The notes beneath the pieces are model-generated. The model did no database searches and had not been told where the DNA came from. It saw nothing but the letters and a program-made list of their open reading frames with translations. A program made the position numbers and the translations under genes. Below, piece after piece: positions 17,801 through 27,532 of a stretch of 51,254 nt of DNA (its first letter is position 1; each line of letters begins with the position of its first letter). The stretch spans positions 1 through 51,254 of the forward strand of contig NZ_CAAF010000007.1 in NCBI RefSeq assembly GCF_000359125.1, read 5' to 3'. This DNA is from Mesorhizobium sp. STM 4661. Its GTDB lineage: Bacteria > Pseudomonadota > Alphaproteobacteria > Rhizobiales > Rhizobiaceae.

Positions 17801-18569
17801 GATCCTGCGACGGGATGATGGTCCCCGTGCCGGGTCCAACCGTCACCTTGATCATGCCCTGGTTGTCGACCAAGGCCGGTACAGGGAACGACGCCTGGTC
17901 GATCCTGGCGGTGATCTGGAAGGTGATGACGCGTTCGTTCGCGGCACCGATGCCATCGAGATCGCTGGCGGAAATCCGGAAATCGGATACGTCAGCCGTA
18001 TCGTCGGGACCGGCCGAGCTGCTGATCGTGGCGGCGGGCAACGCTCCGCCGGCGGCGTCCGTGCCGTCGCCGGAGACATTCACGTTGACGATCTTCAAGC
18101 CAAGCGGAAGCTGGTCCTTGAAGTCGAGCTTCGCCTTTTTCAGCGCGGCCGCAAATGCCGGATTGGCAAAAGCTTGCGCATTGCCGCGCAGACCGAAACT
18201 CAGTGTGTAGAAGACATAGTCGCAGCTTCTCTGGCCGCCCTTCTTGGTGAAGAAGGGCACGATCCGCCCGGGTTCTGGATTGACGACACGCGGATTGTCG
18301 AGTTCGAGCTTCGGCTCCGGGCCGGCGATCACGATCGAATCGGGATCGATCGGCTGCGGCTTGTCGATGTCGGCCTGGGCGGTCTTGACTAGTGCAATCT
18401 TGGCCGGCGCAATATCCTCGGCGAAGCCGTGCACCGGGGTGAGCATGGCGACCGCGATACCGGCCGCCATCAGCCAGCGCGCGCCGCGCCTGGCATATGA
18501 CAGGGGTTTCATGATCTTCTCCATGGCGGGTGTATTCGTTGCGAGTGGGGACAGGGCAAGAATGTTCAT
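14841..18569 (-). CDS. Large secreted protein: four DUF11-like repeats and tandem cysteine modules, function unknown
   Basis: A 1242-residue predicted exported protein. A long n-region precedes a signal helix (about 32-50, cleavage near GFA-E). Residues 291-388 form a domain with C291, C301 and a CC pair (381-382). Four DUF11-like immunoglobulin-type repeats follow (about 403-535, 546-672, 683-808, 815-930), each with a TNVG, NNGS, SVGT or NEGT turn and paired cysteines. Residues 974-1200 hold five full modules of the pattern C-x(6-8)-G-x(5)-DG-x-C-x-CP-x-GT-x(5)-G-x-C and two half modules. A GAGGAGGG ribosome site supports the start. It lies 10 nt after the preceding gene. DUF11 repeats are common in surface adhesins and matrix proteins; that role is inference. 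No anchor or secretion domain is recognisable. Confidence 0.85.
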   Translation of the reverse strand: MNILALSPLATNTPAMEKIMKPLSYARRGARWLMAAGIAVAMLTPVHGFAEDIAPAKIALVKTAQADIDKPQPIDPDSIVIAGPEPKLELDNPRVVNPEPGRIVPFFTKKGGQRSCDYVFYTLSFGLRGNAQAFANPAFAAALKKAKLDFKDQLPLGLKIVNVNVSGDGTDAAGGALPAATISSSAGPDDTADVSDFRISASDLDGIGAANERVITFQITARIDQASFPVPALVDNQGMIKVTVGPGTGTIIPSQDPGKPDDGNFLTGEKTSIRIDLTKCNPPPPPPGKECFKVERGTVDCVPGGGAFIYHMPVGAEMGGKWVQVSTTTPGIAIIPNTQLVPAGGGVLDWKIVGASPGDVIQLIVTGIETYAGPKQGWGLCCTQTIDIVIPRDQRCPPKDKEPDLKVEKRADVTRCTMAGGCDFTIRVTNVGDGPYNGKIVLDEVTLPAGSTLDSGPNPPWACVPGATPMICTHPVTTLNPGASVDLKLGFKPAAGWQGGALRNCASYNYGASGKPLFGSQQNDRGCASIQICRRGDRDCRPPVDKKVDLILKKRARTEFCSADGVCTFVIDIINNGSVPHNGPLTVIDTYPGGAPASSTFGPTPPWACGPNGPGQFRCDNAGIVLMPGASTPIFVKAVMPAGYRPDTVENCAEVKAIPGENDLTNNRACAKERIRRPNGDQPALRITKMCNGSLAGAAAVSCRITVTSVGTAAPTGPVRVNDAATLVAGGAPVQIQTVIPDGAEWACGPVPANTLSCQIPGAVMTPGTSRHFDVTVAGNGEFENCARGSYGPAPGDDIVYPVGKACAKGGGTSAIRVEKTGDAECRPGQPCSFEITITNEGTSPFSGPVRIGDAIGLEGLGRLEGVSITSIEPPFGCSPEPATLPLSCIANLALGAGESRAHKMTVVLPDDGRLANPQGTVNGQNCVGVLSPDTRVQGGGDALSGAQANMQGDRGKAYACHPFTIGDEVKKECSQGFVMNDAGRCVCPQGTSFRNGQCSSGGGTVIIPKPKDPQRCVLLKGQIRTEDGRCICPRGTALENGRCVSTDQPPVRQCKLLPGQIRTRDGDCICPRGTELRGDACRPIRKKPPVEEQCKLLRGQIRTQSGDCICPRGTELRGKACVPIRKKPEVEQCTIRGQVNNKRGACVCPRGTEVIRGACRRAQVECAPGSRFIDGQCQPVIKRRCPVGTVGRYPDCTPIRRRPGLEINPNLLNPDILQQLVPRQKQRIPRQQDPARNDKLN

Positions 18570-18579
18570 CTTTCCCTCC

Positions 18580-20532
18580 TCAACGTTCGCAACTGACGGC
18601 AGGCGTTCTGAGCGGCACGGTCATCTTGCAGCATGGGTAGTAGCCCCCCTTGTCGCGGTCGGACTGCCTGTAGAAGCAGAGCCCGACATCGACCGTATCG
18701 CCAGGGTAATGGCCGGTGATGTTGACCGTGTAGGGAGAGCCGGGAGCACGCGACAAGGGTGCGCTCACCCCGACCCCTGGCGTCCTCGACTGCGCCTTGA
18801 TCGAATCGCCGCCAAAGCCTGAGCGGTCATGGAGATAGAGATCGGCCTCGAGGCCGGAGGGCGTGCAGAAATACCTGACATCCTCGACATCGAGACAGGG
18901 AGGCAGATTGCCGGGCGGTGGAAAATCAGGCGGATAGAAGGGTGGCAGATAGCCGCCGCCGGGTAGCTCGTCATAATAGCCGGCACGGCCTTCGCAGGGC
19001 CGCCAGACCTCGACATCGCCGACATGGCCTTCGACCTCCGGGTCTTCGAAATAGCCGTCGAAGTCGACGAACCACGAGCCGAAGGGCGGCACATTGGCCG
19101 GCTTGACCAATGGCGTCGGCGTTACTTGCACGCCGTGCACGGCAAGCGGCCCACCGGCGGCAAGCTGCTCGGCCAATGCCGGATTGTCGCGCAATTTGTC
19201 GCCTGTGTTGACCAGAGTGTCGGTGCAGACCGATGTGTCGAGATTGCCGTCGGAATCATAGCCATATTGCAGGTCGAGGCCGCCGGCCGATTGCCGGTTG
19301 CCTTCGGGGAAGCCGACCGCATATTCCTGCGGCGCCTCCACCCAGACCGATTCCGTCGCCGGATCGTCCGGGTTTTCGCGCCAGTAGCGAATGACCTCGC
19401 CCCTGCCGGAATCGGCGAACTGGCTGTAATCGTAGCGGTTTTCGACCGGCCCGCGCTGTGCAAGGTACATGAAGCCCTTGTTGTCGAAGGCGATGTCGGT
19501 GACGGCGTAGGCCTTGTCGGCCTTGACCGTCAGCTCCCAGCGCGGATCGCCGGCGAAACTGCCGTCGCGGGCAATGCCCACCGACCAGATCTCGGCTTTT
19601 TCACCGACCGAATAGTAAAGCCTGCCGCCATGATAGGCGACGGACCAGACGCGGCGCTCGTCCTGCGTATAGCCCCAAGTGTCGGGATCCTCGCTGTCGA
19701 AGGCGGCGCCCTGAATGTCCATCACCGAGCCGTCGTCGGCGACAGGGGCCAGTCCGCGCGCCGGGCGCCCGGCAACGCCATGGTCGAAATTGTCGACCGG
19801 CGTGCCGTTGGCGTCGAGGCGGTGGATCAGGCCGGTGTCGAGGTCCGAGGCGAAGAACTGGCGGTGGATGTTGTCGAAGCTGATGTCGCCGATGCCGGGA
19901 CCGCTATTGGTGTCGAGGTCGGCGAATTTGGACACGGCGCCGGTGATGCCGTCGATCTTCCAGATCGTGCCCGGTCCGCCGCCGTTTTCGGTGCCGAACT
20001 GGCCCTCCATGAAGGTGGCACCTGCCGCCCCGCGGCGCTGGCGCTCGGGCCGCCTGTCATTATCGGCGTCCGGGGTGACGATGCGGATGCCTTCGAGCGA
20101 GGTGGCGCCGGCATAGAGGTTCGGAACCCCCGAGGCGACGCCGTCGCGCACGCCGTCGTCGTAGGTGATGGCGAACACCTGGCCGATCTGCCCGGCGGCC
20201 ACCTCGAAAGGCGGCGGCGTGTAGACGAGCTGGCCCGAGGCCGGCCCGCCCAGCCCTGAAACGTCGAAAACGCGCAAGGTAGCGCGCGCGGTGTCGATGA
20301 AGGTCTCGTCGACCGGATCGATGCCTGGCGGCAGGCCCTCCTCGAAATTGGGGATGACGGTGCCGGAAAATCCGGTCACCGCCATCGACCCTGGGTGGAG
20401 GATCTGCGTTTCCTGCGCCCGGGCCGCAGTGCCAAGCCACAGGCTGGCGGCGATCGCCAGGAATCCGATGGTTTTGTGCATCGCGCGGCGCAAGCGGCCG
20501 GCGTGCACGAACGAGCCGTGTTCACAACACAT
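18580..20532 (-). CDS. Secreted propeller-like protein with C-terminal four-cysteine domain, function unknown
   Basis: A 650-residue predicted exported protein. The signal peptide (FLAIAASLWLGTAARA, cut before QETQ) is clear. Residues about 45-470 contain repeated short strands (GTIWKIDGITG, GLIHRLDANGTP, AEIWSVGIARDG, GFMYLAQRG) that suggest a beta-propeller. A proline-rich linker leads into the last 106 residues, whose C...C-x-P, TPG, PGD and CC pattern matches residues 291-388 of the next protein. The start at 20532 has a GGGGGAAA site; the inner ATG at 20481 lacks one, giving 633 residues instead. It is the first of two genes in an operon. I do not recognise a named family. Confidence 0.8.
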   Translation of the reverse strand: MCCEHGSFVHAGRLRRAMHKTIGFLAIAASLWLGTAARAQETQILHPGSMAVTGFSGTVIPNFEEGLPPGIDPVDETFIDTARATLRVFDVSGLGGPASGQLVYTPPPFEVAAGQIGQVFAITYDDGVRDGVASGVPNLYAGATSLEGIRIVTPDADNDRRPERQRRGAAGATFMEGQFGTENGGGPGTIWKIDGITGAVSKFADLDTNSGPGIGDISFDNIHRQFFASDLDTGLIHRLDANGTPVDNFDHGVAGRPARGLAPVADDGSVMDIQGAAFDSEDPDTWGYTQDERRVWSVAYHGGRLYYSVGEKAEIWSVGIARDGSFAGDPRWELTVKADKAYAVTDIAFDNKGFMYLAQRGPVENRYDYSQFADSGRGEVIRYWRENPDDPATESVWVEAPQEYAVGFPEGNRQSAGGLDLQYGYDSDGNLDTSVCTDTLVNTGDKLRDNPALAEQLAAGGPLAVHGVQVTPTPLVKPANVPPFGSWFVDFDGYFEDPEVEGHVGDVEVWRPCEGRAGYYDELPGGGYLPPFYPPDFPPPGNLPPCLDVEDVRYFCTPSGLEADLYLHDRSGFGGDSIKAQSRTPGVGVSAPLSRAPGSPYTVNITGHYPGDTVDVGLCFYRQSDRDKGGYYPCCKMTVPLRTPAVSCER

Positions 20533-20895
20533 GAGATTTCCCCCGCGGCCTACGGGAGAAACATCCGGCCCTGCCGCGCAAATCAGGGCAAGGCGCGGGG
20601 TTCCGGCACGTTTTTCCCTGATCGAATTGCCTGCTTTCCTCACGCTGACGATACGCCTGCACCTCGGCAGGGTCAACGCAATCAGCGGAAAGCCCAGCGC
20701 ATCGACCCCGTCTCGAAGGTGGTGGTCGCGCCGAGCTCCTGTTGCTTCCGCAGACCATGGAGCCTCTGGTTTTCCAGTCATGGGGCTGTCCTTTCCGGGC
20801 CGCGCCATGCGACGCCTGAGCATCAGTCGCGGACGGAGGCGGAAAGGTTCATGGGGATGTTGTAGCAAAGGGTGATAAACGCCTTGCGCAGAATG
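20533..20895. other. Intergenic region between the secreted-protein operon and dnaK
   Basis: About 360 nt without a supported gene. The reading frame of the leftward gene stays open to 20868, but that stretch lacks a ribosome site and the signal peptide starts only at 20532. The promoter of the secreted-protein operon should lie here; I could not identify boxes with confidence. Confidence 0.5.
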
Positions 20896-20927
20896 CTTGC
20901 GCGTTGCGCAGCCTGTTCTTATATACG
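20896..20927 (+). promoter_or_regulatory. RpoH (sigma-32) type heat-shock promoter of dnaK
   Basis: CTTG at 20896-20899 and CTTATATACG at 20918-20927 with an 18-nt spacer fit the alphaproteobacterial heat-shock consensus CTTG-N17/18-CYTATNTNNG at every fixed position. The transcript would carry about 110 nt before the dnaK start. Confidence 0.8.
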
Positions 20928-21044
20928 CGCCAAGCCGTTCAGCGCCGGTACGCCGGTCGCCGGAGCGGAATTTCTTGTGAACAGGGGCTTTCGTCGGAAC
21001 GCCTTACGGGTCCTGAGAGCCTGCTTAGCGGAGAGACTAGAACA

Positions 21045-22961
<1,917 letters not shown>

Positions 22962-22987
22962 ACCGTCTGACGGTAATTAAAGCAGAG

Positions 22988-23013
22988 AGCCCGGCGCACA
23001 GCCGGGCTTTTTT
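22988..23013 (+). terminator. Rho-independent terminator after dnaK
   Basis: A perfect 8-bp stem AGCCCGGC/GCCGGGCT with a GCACA loop is followed by six T, 26 nt after the dnaK stop. Some read-through into dnaJ may still occur. Confidence 0.9.
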
Positions 23014-23170
23014 GCAACCCTCGCCGAAAAAATGCGGACCTTGTCGAAAAAATGCGGGCAACCCCTTCTCGACACTGGCATCCCGGCGCCATCGCACCTA
23101 AATCGGAACGACGTGCCGGCAAACGACGCAAGAAGCCTGAAGACGTTGAGTATCCGGACTGCGGGAAAAG

Positions 23171-24301
23171 ATGAAAGCTGATTTCTACGAAACGCTGGGT
23201 GTCGAGAAAGGCGCCGACGACAAGGAGCTGAAGAGCGCTTTCCGCAAGCTCGCCATGCAGTTCCATCCCGACCGCAATCCCGGCGATCATTCCTGCGAGC
23301 ACAAGTTCAAGGAAATCAACGAGGCCTACGAGACGCTGAAGGACCCGCAGAAGCGCGCGGCCTATGACCGTTTCGGCCACGCCGCCTTCGAACAAGGCGG
23401 CATGAATGGCGGGGCGCAGGGCTTTGGCGCCGGCGGCTTTGCCGACATTTTCGAGGATATTTTCGGCGACATGATGGGCGGGCGCCAGCGCCGTTCGTCC
23501 GGCGGGCGCGAACGCGGCGCCGATTTGCGCTACAACATGGAAATCACGCTGGAGGAGGCATTTGCCGGCAAGACCGCGCAGATCCATGTGCCAGCCTCGA
23601 TTTCGTGCACGGAATGCTCCGGCAGCGGCGCCAAGCCTGGCACCCAGCCGGTCACCTGCTCGATGTGCAACGGCCATGGCAAGGTGCGGGCCACGCAAGG
23701 CTTCTTCTCGATCGAGCGCACCTGCCCGCAATGCCAGGGGCGTGGCCAGACCATCAAGGAACCGTGCCCGAAATGCGCCGGCCAGGGCCGCGTCACCGAG
23801 GAGCGCTCGCTGTCGGTCAACATCCCGGCCGGCATCGAGGACGGCACCCGCATCCGGCTTGCCAATGAGGGCGAGGCCGGCCTGCGCGGCGGCCCGTCCG
23901 GCGATCTCTACATTTTCCTCGCGGTCAGGCCGCACGAATTCTTCCAGCGCGACGGCGCCGATCTCTATTGCAAGGTGCCGATCTCGATGACGACGGCAGC
24001 CCTTGGCGGCTCCTTCGAGGTGGCGACGCTGGACGGCACCCAGACCAAGGTGAAAGTGCCGGAAGGCACCCAGAACGGCCGCCAGTTCCGCCTCAAGGGC
24101 AAGGGCATGCCGGTGCTGCGCCAGCCCAATGTCGGCGATCTCTATATCCAGACCGCGGTCGAGACGCCGCAGAATCTATCGCGCCGCCAGCGCGAGCTGC
24201 TGGAAGAGTTCGAGCAGCTGTCCTCGCAGGACAATTCGCCCCAGTCGAGCGGCTTTTTCGCCCGCATGAAGGACTTTTTCGAGGCCTTCGGCGAACGCTG
24301 A
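23171..24301 (+). CDS. dnaJ: Chaperone DnaJ (Hsp40)
   Basis: A 376-residue co-chaperone that stimulates the DnaK ATPase and delivers clients. The J domain has HPD at residues 32-34, then a Gly/Phe-rich stretch (about 75-100), the cysteine-rich zinc domain with four CxxCxGxG motifs ([32 protein letters not shown]), and two C-terminal substrate domains. All parts of a type I DnaJ are intact. It lies 209 nt after dnaK, behind a terminator, with a 13-nt direct repeat in the gap (23025 and 23045). The gene order dnaK-dnaJ-pmtA is familiar from rhizobia. Confidence 0.98.
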   Translation: MKADFYETLGVEKGADDKELKSAFRKLAMQFHPDRNPGDHSCEHKFKEINEAYETLKDPQKRAAYDRFGHAAFEQGGMNGGAQGFGAGGFADIFEDIFGDMMGGRQRRSSGGRERGADLRYNMEITLEEAFAGKTAQIHVPASISCTECSGSGAKPGTQPVTCSMCNGHGKVRATQGFFSIERTCPQCQGRGQTIKEPCPKCAGQGRVTEERSLSVNIPAGIEDGTRIRLANEGEAGLRGGPSGDLYIFLAVRPHEFFQRDGADLYCKVPISMTTAALGGSFEVATLDGTQTKVKVPEGTQNGRQFRLKGKGMPVLRQPNVGDLYIQTAVETPQNLSRRQRELLEEFEQLSSQDNSPQSSGFFARMKDFFEAFGER

Positions 24302-24443
24302 AGCAATTCCCGCCGGCAAGGTGTAGAATAGGCCTGCTCGCGAGGCTTCCCAAGCGTCATCAACACCTTATGCGGGCATTCGCCTTGCCTTGGACTGCTT
24401 AACTGCTAAGTAGCGTCCCGGGGGAGCGTTCAGGAGAACTTGC

Positions 24444-25049
24444 ATGGCACGTGGTCCCGGATTGCGAAAAGCGCTGGCGGAAAAGTTCGACGACGAACTG
24501 AAATTCTTCAGGGGCTGGATCGACAAGCCGAAGGCTGTCGGTTCGATCGTGCCCACCAGTTCCATCACCGCCCGCAAGATGGCCTCGATCGTCAATCCGA
24601 AATCGGGCCTGCCGGTGCTCGAAGTCGGGCCTGGCACCGGCGTCATCACCCGCGCCATCCTCGCCCATGGTGTGCGGCCTGAAAATCTTTACGCGGTTGA
24701 ATATTCAACCGATTTCGTGCGCCATCTGCGCCGGCTCTATCCCGGCGTCAACGTCATCGAGGGCGACGCCTTCAATCTCGACGCCACGCTTGGCGACAGA
24801 CGCGACATGGTCTTCGATTCCGTCGTCTCCGGCGTGCCGTTGCTCAATTTTCCTGTCGCCCAGCGCATCGCCTATATTGAAAGCCTGCTCGACCGCATCC
24901 CCGAGGGCCGCCCGGTCGTGCAACTGACCTATGGCCCGCTATCGCCGATCCCGCCCGGCCGCGGCGACTACACGGTCAAGCATTTCGATTTCATCATCCG
25001 CAACATCCCGCCGACGCAGCTGTGGATCTACCGGCGCGAGGCGCATTAG
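24444..25049 (+). CDS. pmtA: Phosphatidylethanolamine N-methyltransferase (rhizobial PmtA type)
   Basis: A 201-residue SAM-dependent methyltransferase. The SAM motif I LEVGPGTGVITRA is near residues 59-71, followed by the acidic YAVEYS loop and the GVPLLNFP region. Rhizobial PmtA of this size methylates phosphatidylethanolamine in three steps to phosphatidylcholine, a lipid needed for effective symbiosis in several rhizobia. The relatedness to rRNA dimethyltransferases in fold is expected, but the N-terminus (FDDELKFFRGWIDKPKAVGS) and the link to dnaJ fit PmtA. It is transcribed rightward 142 nt after dnaJ. Membrane association would be peripheral; no membrane helix is visible. Confidence 0.9.
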   Translation: MARGPGLRKALAEKFDDELKFFRGWIDKPKAVGSIVPTSSITARKMASIVNPKSGLPVLEVGPGTGVITRAILAHGVRPENLYAVEYSTDFVRHLRRLYPGVNVIEGDAFNLDATLGDRRDMVFDSVVSGVPLLNFPVAQRIAYIESLLDRIPEGRPVVQLTYGPLSPIPPGRGDYTVKHFDFIIRNIPPTQLWIYRREAH

Positions 25050-25118
25050 TTTCTCGGCGCAGAGCCGTTCGCTCCTCCTGGAGCTGACCGCATTCGATTG
25101 GCGTAACCATCCATCACT

Positions 25119-25302
25119 TCGTCATCCACGGGCGGAGCAAGGAGCGTAGCGACGCAGCGCAGACCCGAGGATCCATGCCGTGACTTCTGTGCGCCGCTAC
25201 GGTGCAGATTCTGCTCCGCTGCGCTCCATGGCCAGGGTCACGGAATGGATCCCAGGGTCTCCGCGACGGAGCTGCGCTCCTGCTCCGCCCAGGGATGACG
25301 AA
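25119..25302. repeat. Imperfect 184-nt inverted-repeat element
   Basis: The left part starts TCGTCATCCACGGGCGGAGC and the right part ends with GCTCCGCCCAGGGATGACGA, its near reverse complement. Further matches continue inward (GACCCGAGGATCCAT against ATGGATCCCAGGGTC, CCGTGAC against GTCACGG). It lies in the 348-nt gap between pmtA and the FMN reductase gene and encodes nothing visible. The form is that of a MITE-like or large palindromic dispersed repeat. No second copy occurs in this window. Confidence 0.8.
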
Positions 25303-25397
25303 AGTCGAGGGGCTCGGCCAATCCCGAGCGTTTTATGGTTCCGGTGCGTTGATTTGAATGATTCTTGGCTGTACCTGTCCGGAGACAAGGTTGGCCA

Positions 25398-25994
25398 ATG
25401 GCAGTGATCCCGAAAATTCTCGTCTTCGCCGGCTCGGTCCGATCAGGCGCTTTCAGTGGGAAGACCGCCGATGTGGCGCAGAAGGAACTTGCCATGCAGG
25501 GCGCCGAGGTGACCCGCATCTCGCTCGCCGACTATCCGCTGCCGATCCTGGACGAGGACCTGGAAAAGGAAAAGGGCATCCCTGAAAACGCCATGACGCT
25601 CGGCCGGCTGATCGCTGCCCATGACGGGCTGCTGATCGCGACGCCCGAATATAACGGCTCGATCCCGCCATTGCTCAAGAACAGCATCGACTGGGTGAGC
25701 CGGGTGCGCAAGGATGGCAACCGGTCATTCAGGCCGCTTGTCGGCAAGGTCGCCGGCCTCTGCTCGTCTTCCAAAGGGAACTTCGCCGGGATACGCTGCA
25801 TCAACCACCTGCGCGCCGTGTTGGTGCGTTGCCAGATGGAGGTGGTGACGCCGGAATGCTCGGTACCTGAGGGCGGCAACGCCTTCGACGAGGCCGGGAA
25901 TTTCAGGGACGAAAGACTGCGCAAATCGATGGAGCACCTATGCCGCACGCTGATCGAAACCTCGCGTTTGCTGTCCACCCGGATCGAGGCATGA
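25398..25994 (+). CDS. NADPH-dependent FMN reductase-family flavoprotein
   Basis: A 198-residue flavodoxin-like protein. The FMN phosphate loop [11 protein letters not shown] stands near the start and the family motif [18 protein letters not shown] (about 86-103) is complete. Members reduce FMN, quinones, azo dyes or chromate with NAD(P)H; the natural substrate here is unknown. The start at 25398 is used because the frame's earlier ATG (25365) lacks a ribosome site and adds 11 unconserved residues. The stop overlaps the pyrF start as ATGA, so the two are coupled. Confidence 0.9.
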   Translation: MAVIPKILVFAGSVRSGAFSGKTADVAQKELAMQGAEVTRISLADYPLPILDEDLEKEKGIPENAMTLGRLIAAHDGLLIATPEYNGSIPPLLKNSIDWVSRVRKDGNRSFRPLVGKVAGLCSSSKGNFAGIRCINHLRAVLVRCQMEVVTPECSVPEGGNAFDEAGNFRDERLRKSMEHLCRTLIETSRLLSTRIEA

Positions 25995-26698
25995 TCCTGG
26001 AACAGGCCGATACCATGCAGGACAGGCTGATCGTCGGCCTTGATGTGCCGACGCTGAAGGAAGCCGAGAAGGCGGTGCGCGAGCTCGACGGCGTGGTCTC
26101 CTTCTACAAGATCGGCTATCAGCTCGCCTTCGCCGGCGGGCTGGATTTTGCCCGCGAACTCGCCAGCGGCGGCACCAAGATCTTCCTCGACATGAAGCTG
26201 CTCGACATCGACCATACGGTTGCCAGGGGCGTCGAGAACATCGCCAAGATGGGCATGACCATGCTGACGCTGCATGCCTATCCCAAGACGATGCGGGCGG
26301 CGGTCGAGGCTGCCAGGGGCAGCGATCTCTGCCTGCTTGCCGTCACCGTGCTGACCTCGATGGACGAGCAGGACGTGATCGACGCCGGCTATGAATACGA
26401 CCCGCACACGCTGGTGCTGAGGCGCTCCGAACAGGCGCTCCATGCCGGCATGGGCGGCATTGTCTGCTCGGCCGAGGAAGCGGAAGCGGTGCGCCGGATC
26501 GTCGGACCCAACATGGCCGTGGTGACGCCGGGAATACGGCCCAAGGGCAGCGACCATGGCGACCAGAAGCGCGTGGTGACGCCGCGCCAAGCGATCCGCA
26601 ACGGCTCCAGCCATCTCGTCGTCGGCAGGCCGATCGTCGGCGCGGCCGACCGGCGGGCGGTCGCGGAAGCCATCCTTGAGGAAATGCGCTCCGCTTGA
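25991..26698 (+). CDS. pyrF: Orotidine 5'-phosphate decarboxylase
   Basis: A 235-residue TIM-barrel enzyme that forms UMP from OMP, the last step of pyrimidine synthesis. The catalytic Lys/Asp motif [11 protein letters not shown] is intact, the start region [13 protein letters not shown] and the phosphate site [10 protein letters not shown] and [11 protein letters not shown] are as expected. The ATG at 25991 overlaps the reductase stop; an inner ATG at 26015 would give 227 residues, equally compatible with the family. It is followed 27 nt later by the DUF1330 gene in the same direction. Confidence 0.97.
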   Translation: MILEQADTMQDRLIVGLDVPTLKEAEKAVRELDGVVSFYKIGYQLAFAGGLDFARELASGGTKIFLDMKLLDIDHTVARGVENIAKMGMTMLTLHAYPKTMRAAVEAARGSDLCLLAVTVLTSMDEQDVIDAGYEYDPHTLVLRRSEQALHAGMGGIVCSAEEAEAVRRIVGPNMAVVTPGIRPKGSDHGDQKRVVTPRQAIRNGSSHLVVGRPIVGAADRRAVAEAILEEMRSA

Positions 26699-26725
26699 GT
26701 GCAACAGGACGTTCGGAGAAGAAGA

Positions 26726-27013
26726 ATGCCCAAGGGATACTGGATCGCCCGCGTCGATGTGCGCGACGCCGAAGGCTACAAGGACTACGTCGCCGCCGCC
26801 AAACCGGCTTTCGAGCGTTTCGGCGCCAAATTCCTGGCGCGCGGCGGCGAGCATGAGAAGGCCGAGGGGCCCGGCCGCGCCCGCAACGTGATCATCGAGT
26901 TTCCATCGCTCGCCGACGCGCATGACTGCTACCACTCGCCGGAATATCAGCGTGCCGTTGCCATCCGCCAGAAGGTGGCCGACGGCGAGATCGTGCTGGT
27001 CGAGGGAATTTAG
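26726..27013 (+). CDS. DUF1330 family protein
   Basis: A 95-residue small protein with the dimeric ferredoxin-like alpha-beta fold typical of DUF1330. Visible family marks are GYWIARVDVRDAEGYKDY near the start, RNVIIEFPSLADAH in the middle and SPEYQRAVAIRQ near the end. Function of the family is not known. A GGAGAAG site precedes the ATG. It is the last gene of the pyrF group. Its TAG stop is formed by the first bases of a dispersed repeat (27012-27103). Confidence 0.88.
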   Translation: MPKGYWIARVDVRDAEGYKDYVAAAKPAFERFGAKFLARGGEHEKAEGPGRARNVIIEFPSLADAHDCYHSPEYQRAVAIRQKVADGEIVLVEGI

Positions 27014-27103
27014 AGCAATTCCAGGAAAAGTGTGAAACGGTTTTCCTGGGAAAAGCGCGTAGCGCTTTCCCTTGGGAATTGCGCAAAAACAAAGAGATAG
27101 AGC
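27012..27103. repeat. Dispersed repeat beginning AGAGCAATTCCAGG, long copy
   Basis: It starts within the TAG stop of the DUF1330 gene and ends AAAAACAAAGAGATAGAGC. The core holds an inverted pair (GGAAAAGCGCGTAGCGCTTTCC). The copy at 34556-34622 has the same two ends but a shorter centre. Both sit exactly at a gene's stop codon. Confidence 0.8.
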
Positions 27104-27109
27104 CTGTGC

Positions 27110-27130
27110 CATCCCGATGAAATCGGGATG
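27110..27130. terminator. Hairpin between convergent genes (possible bidirectional terminator)
   Basis: CATCCCGAT-GAA-ATCGGGATG is a perfect 9-bp stem with a 3-nt loop, halfway between the convergent DUF1330 and cupin genes. There is no T run on either side, so a terminator role is possible but not proven. Confidence 0.45.
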
Positions 27131-27154
27131 GGGCGACCACAACCGCCGCGACGC

Positions 27155-27508
27155 TCAGACCGAATGCAGGATGTAGAGCTTCCGCGTTTTCTCGTGAATG
27201 GTCCATTCGCCCTCCCAGCCAAGCGGCAGGACAAGCAACTCGCCGGGTCCGACATCCCTAACCGCGCCGTCAGGACCGTGCAGCGTCACACGACCGGTGA
27301 CGATGTGGCAAATCTCGGAATTCGTCTCCCGGCGTGCGGTGAACCGGCCCTGCGAACATTCCCAGACACCGACCTCGATCTTGCCGTCATCCGAAGTCCA
27401 GAGGGTGTTGGCCGCTTCGAGCTGATCGCCCGCCACCGAGGTGGGTTTCAGCACGGGCTCACCGAGGTCGATATGCGCAAGGTGCGCGAAGGTCTTGAAG
27501 TCGATCAT
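27155..27508 (-). CDS. Small cupin-domain protein
   Basis: A 117-residue single-domain cupin of the DUF861 (ethanolamine-utilisation-like) type. The barrel motifs appear as ETNSEICHIVTGRVTLHGPDG and GPGELLVLPLGWEGEWTI. The first motif has E and H but lacks the full HxH pair, so metal binding is uncertain. It is the last gene of the amine-transport operon, 24 nt after the oxidase gene. Similar small cupins often follow DadA/PuuB-type oxidases; their role is unknown. Confidence 0.88.
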   Translation of the reverse strand: MIDFKTFAHLAHIDLGEPVLKPTSVAGDQLEAANTLWTSDDGKIEVGVWECSQGRFTARRETNSEICHIVTGRVTLHGPDGAVRDVGPGELLVLPLGWEGEWTIHEKTRKLYILHSV

Positions 27509-27532
27509 TCCTAAGTCCTCAGATGGTGCGGT

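Noticed and set aside
20533..20868. N-terminal extension of the 650-residue secreted protein
   Set aside because: The extra 112 residues are basic and unstructured, lack a ribosome site and would bury the signal peptide.
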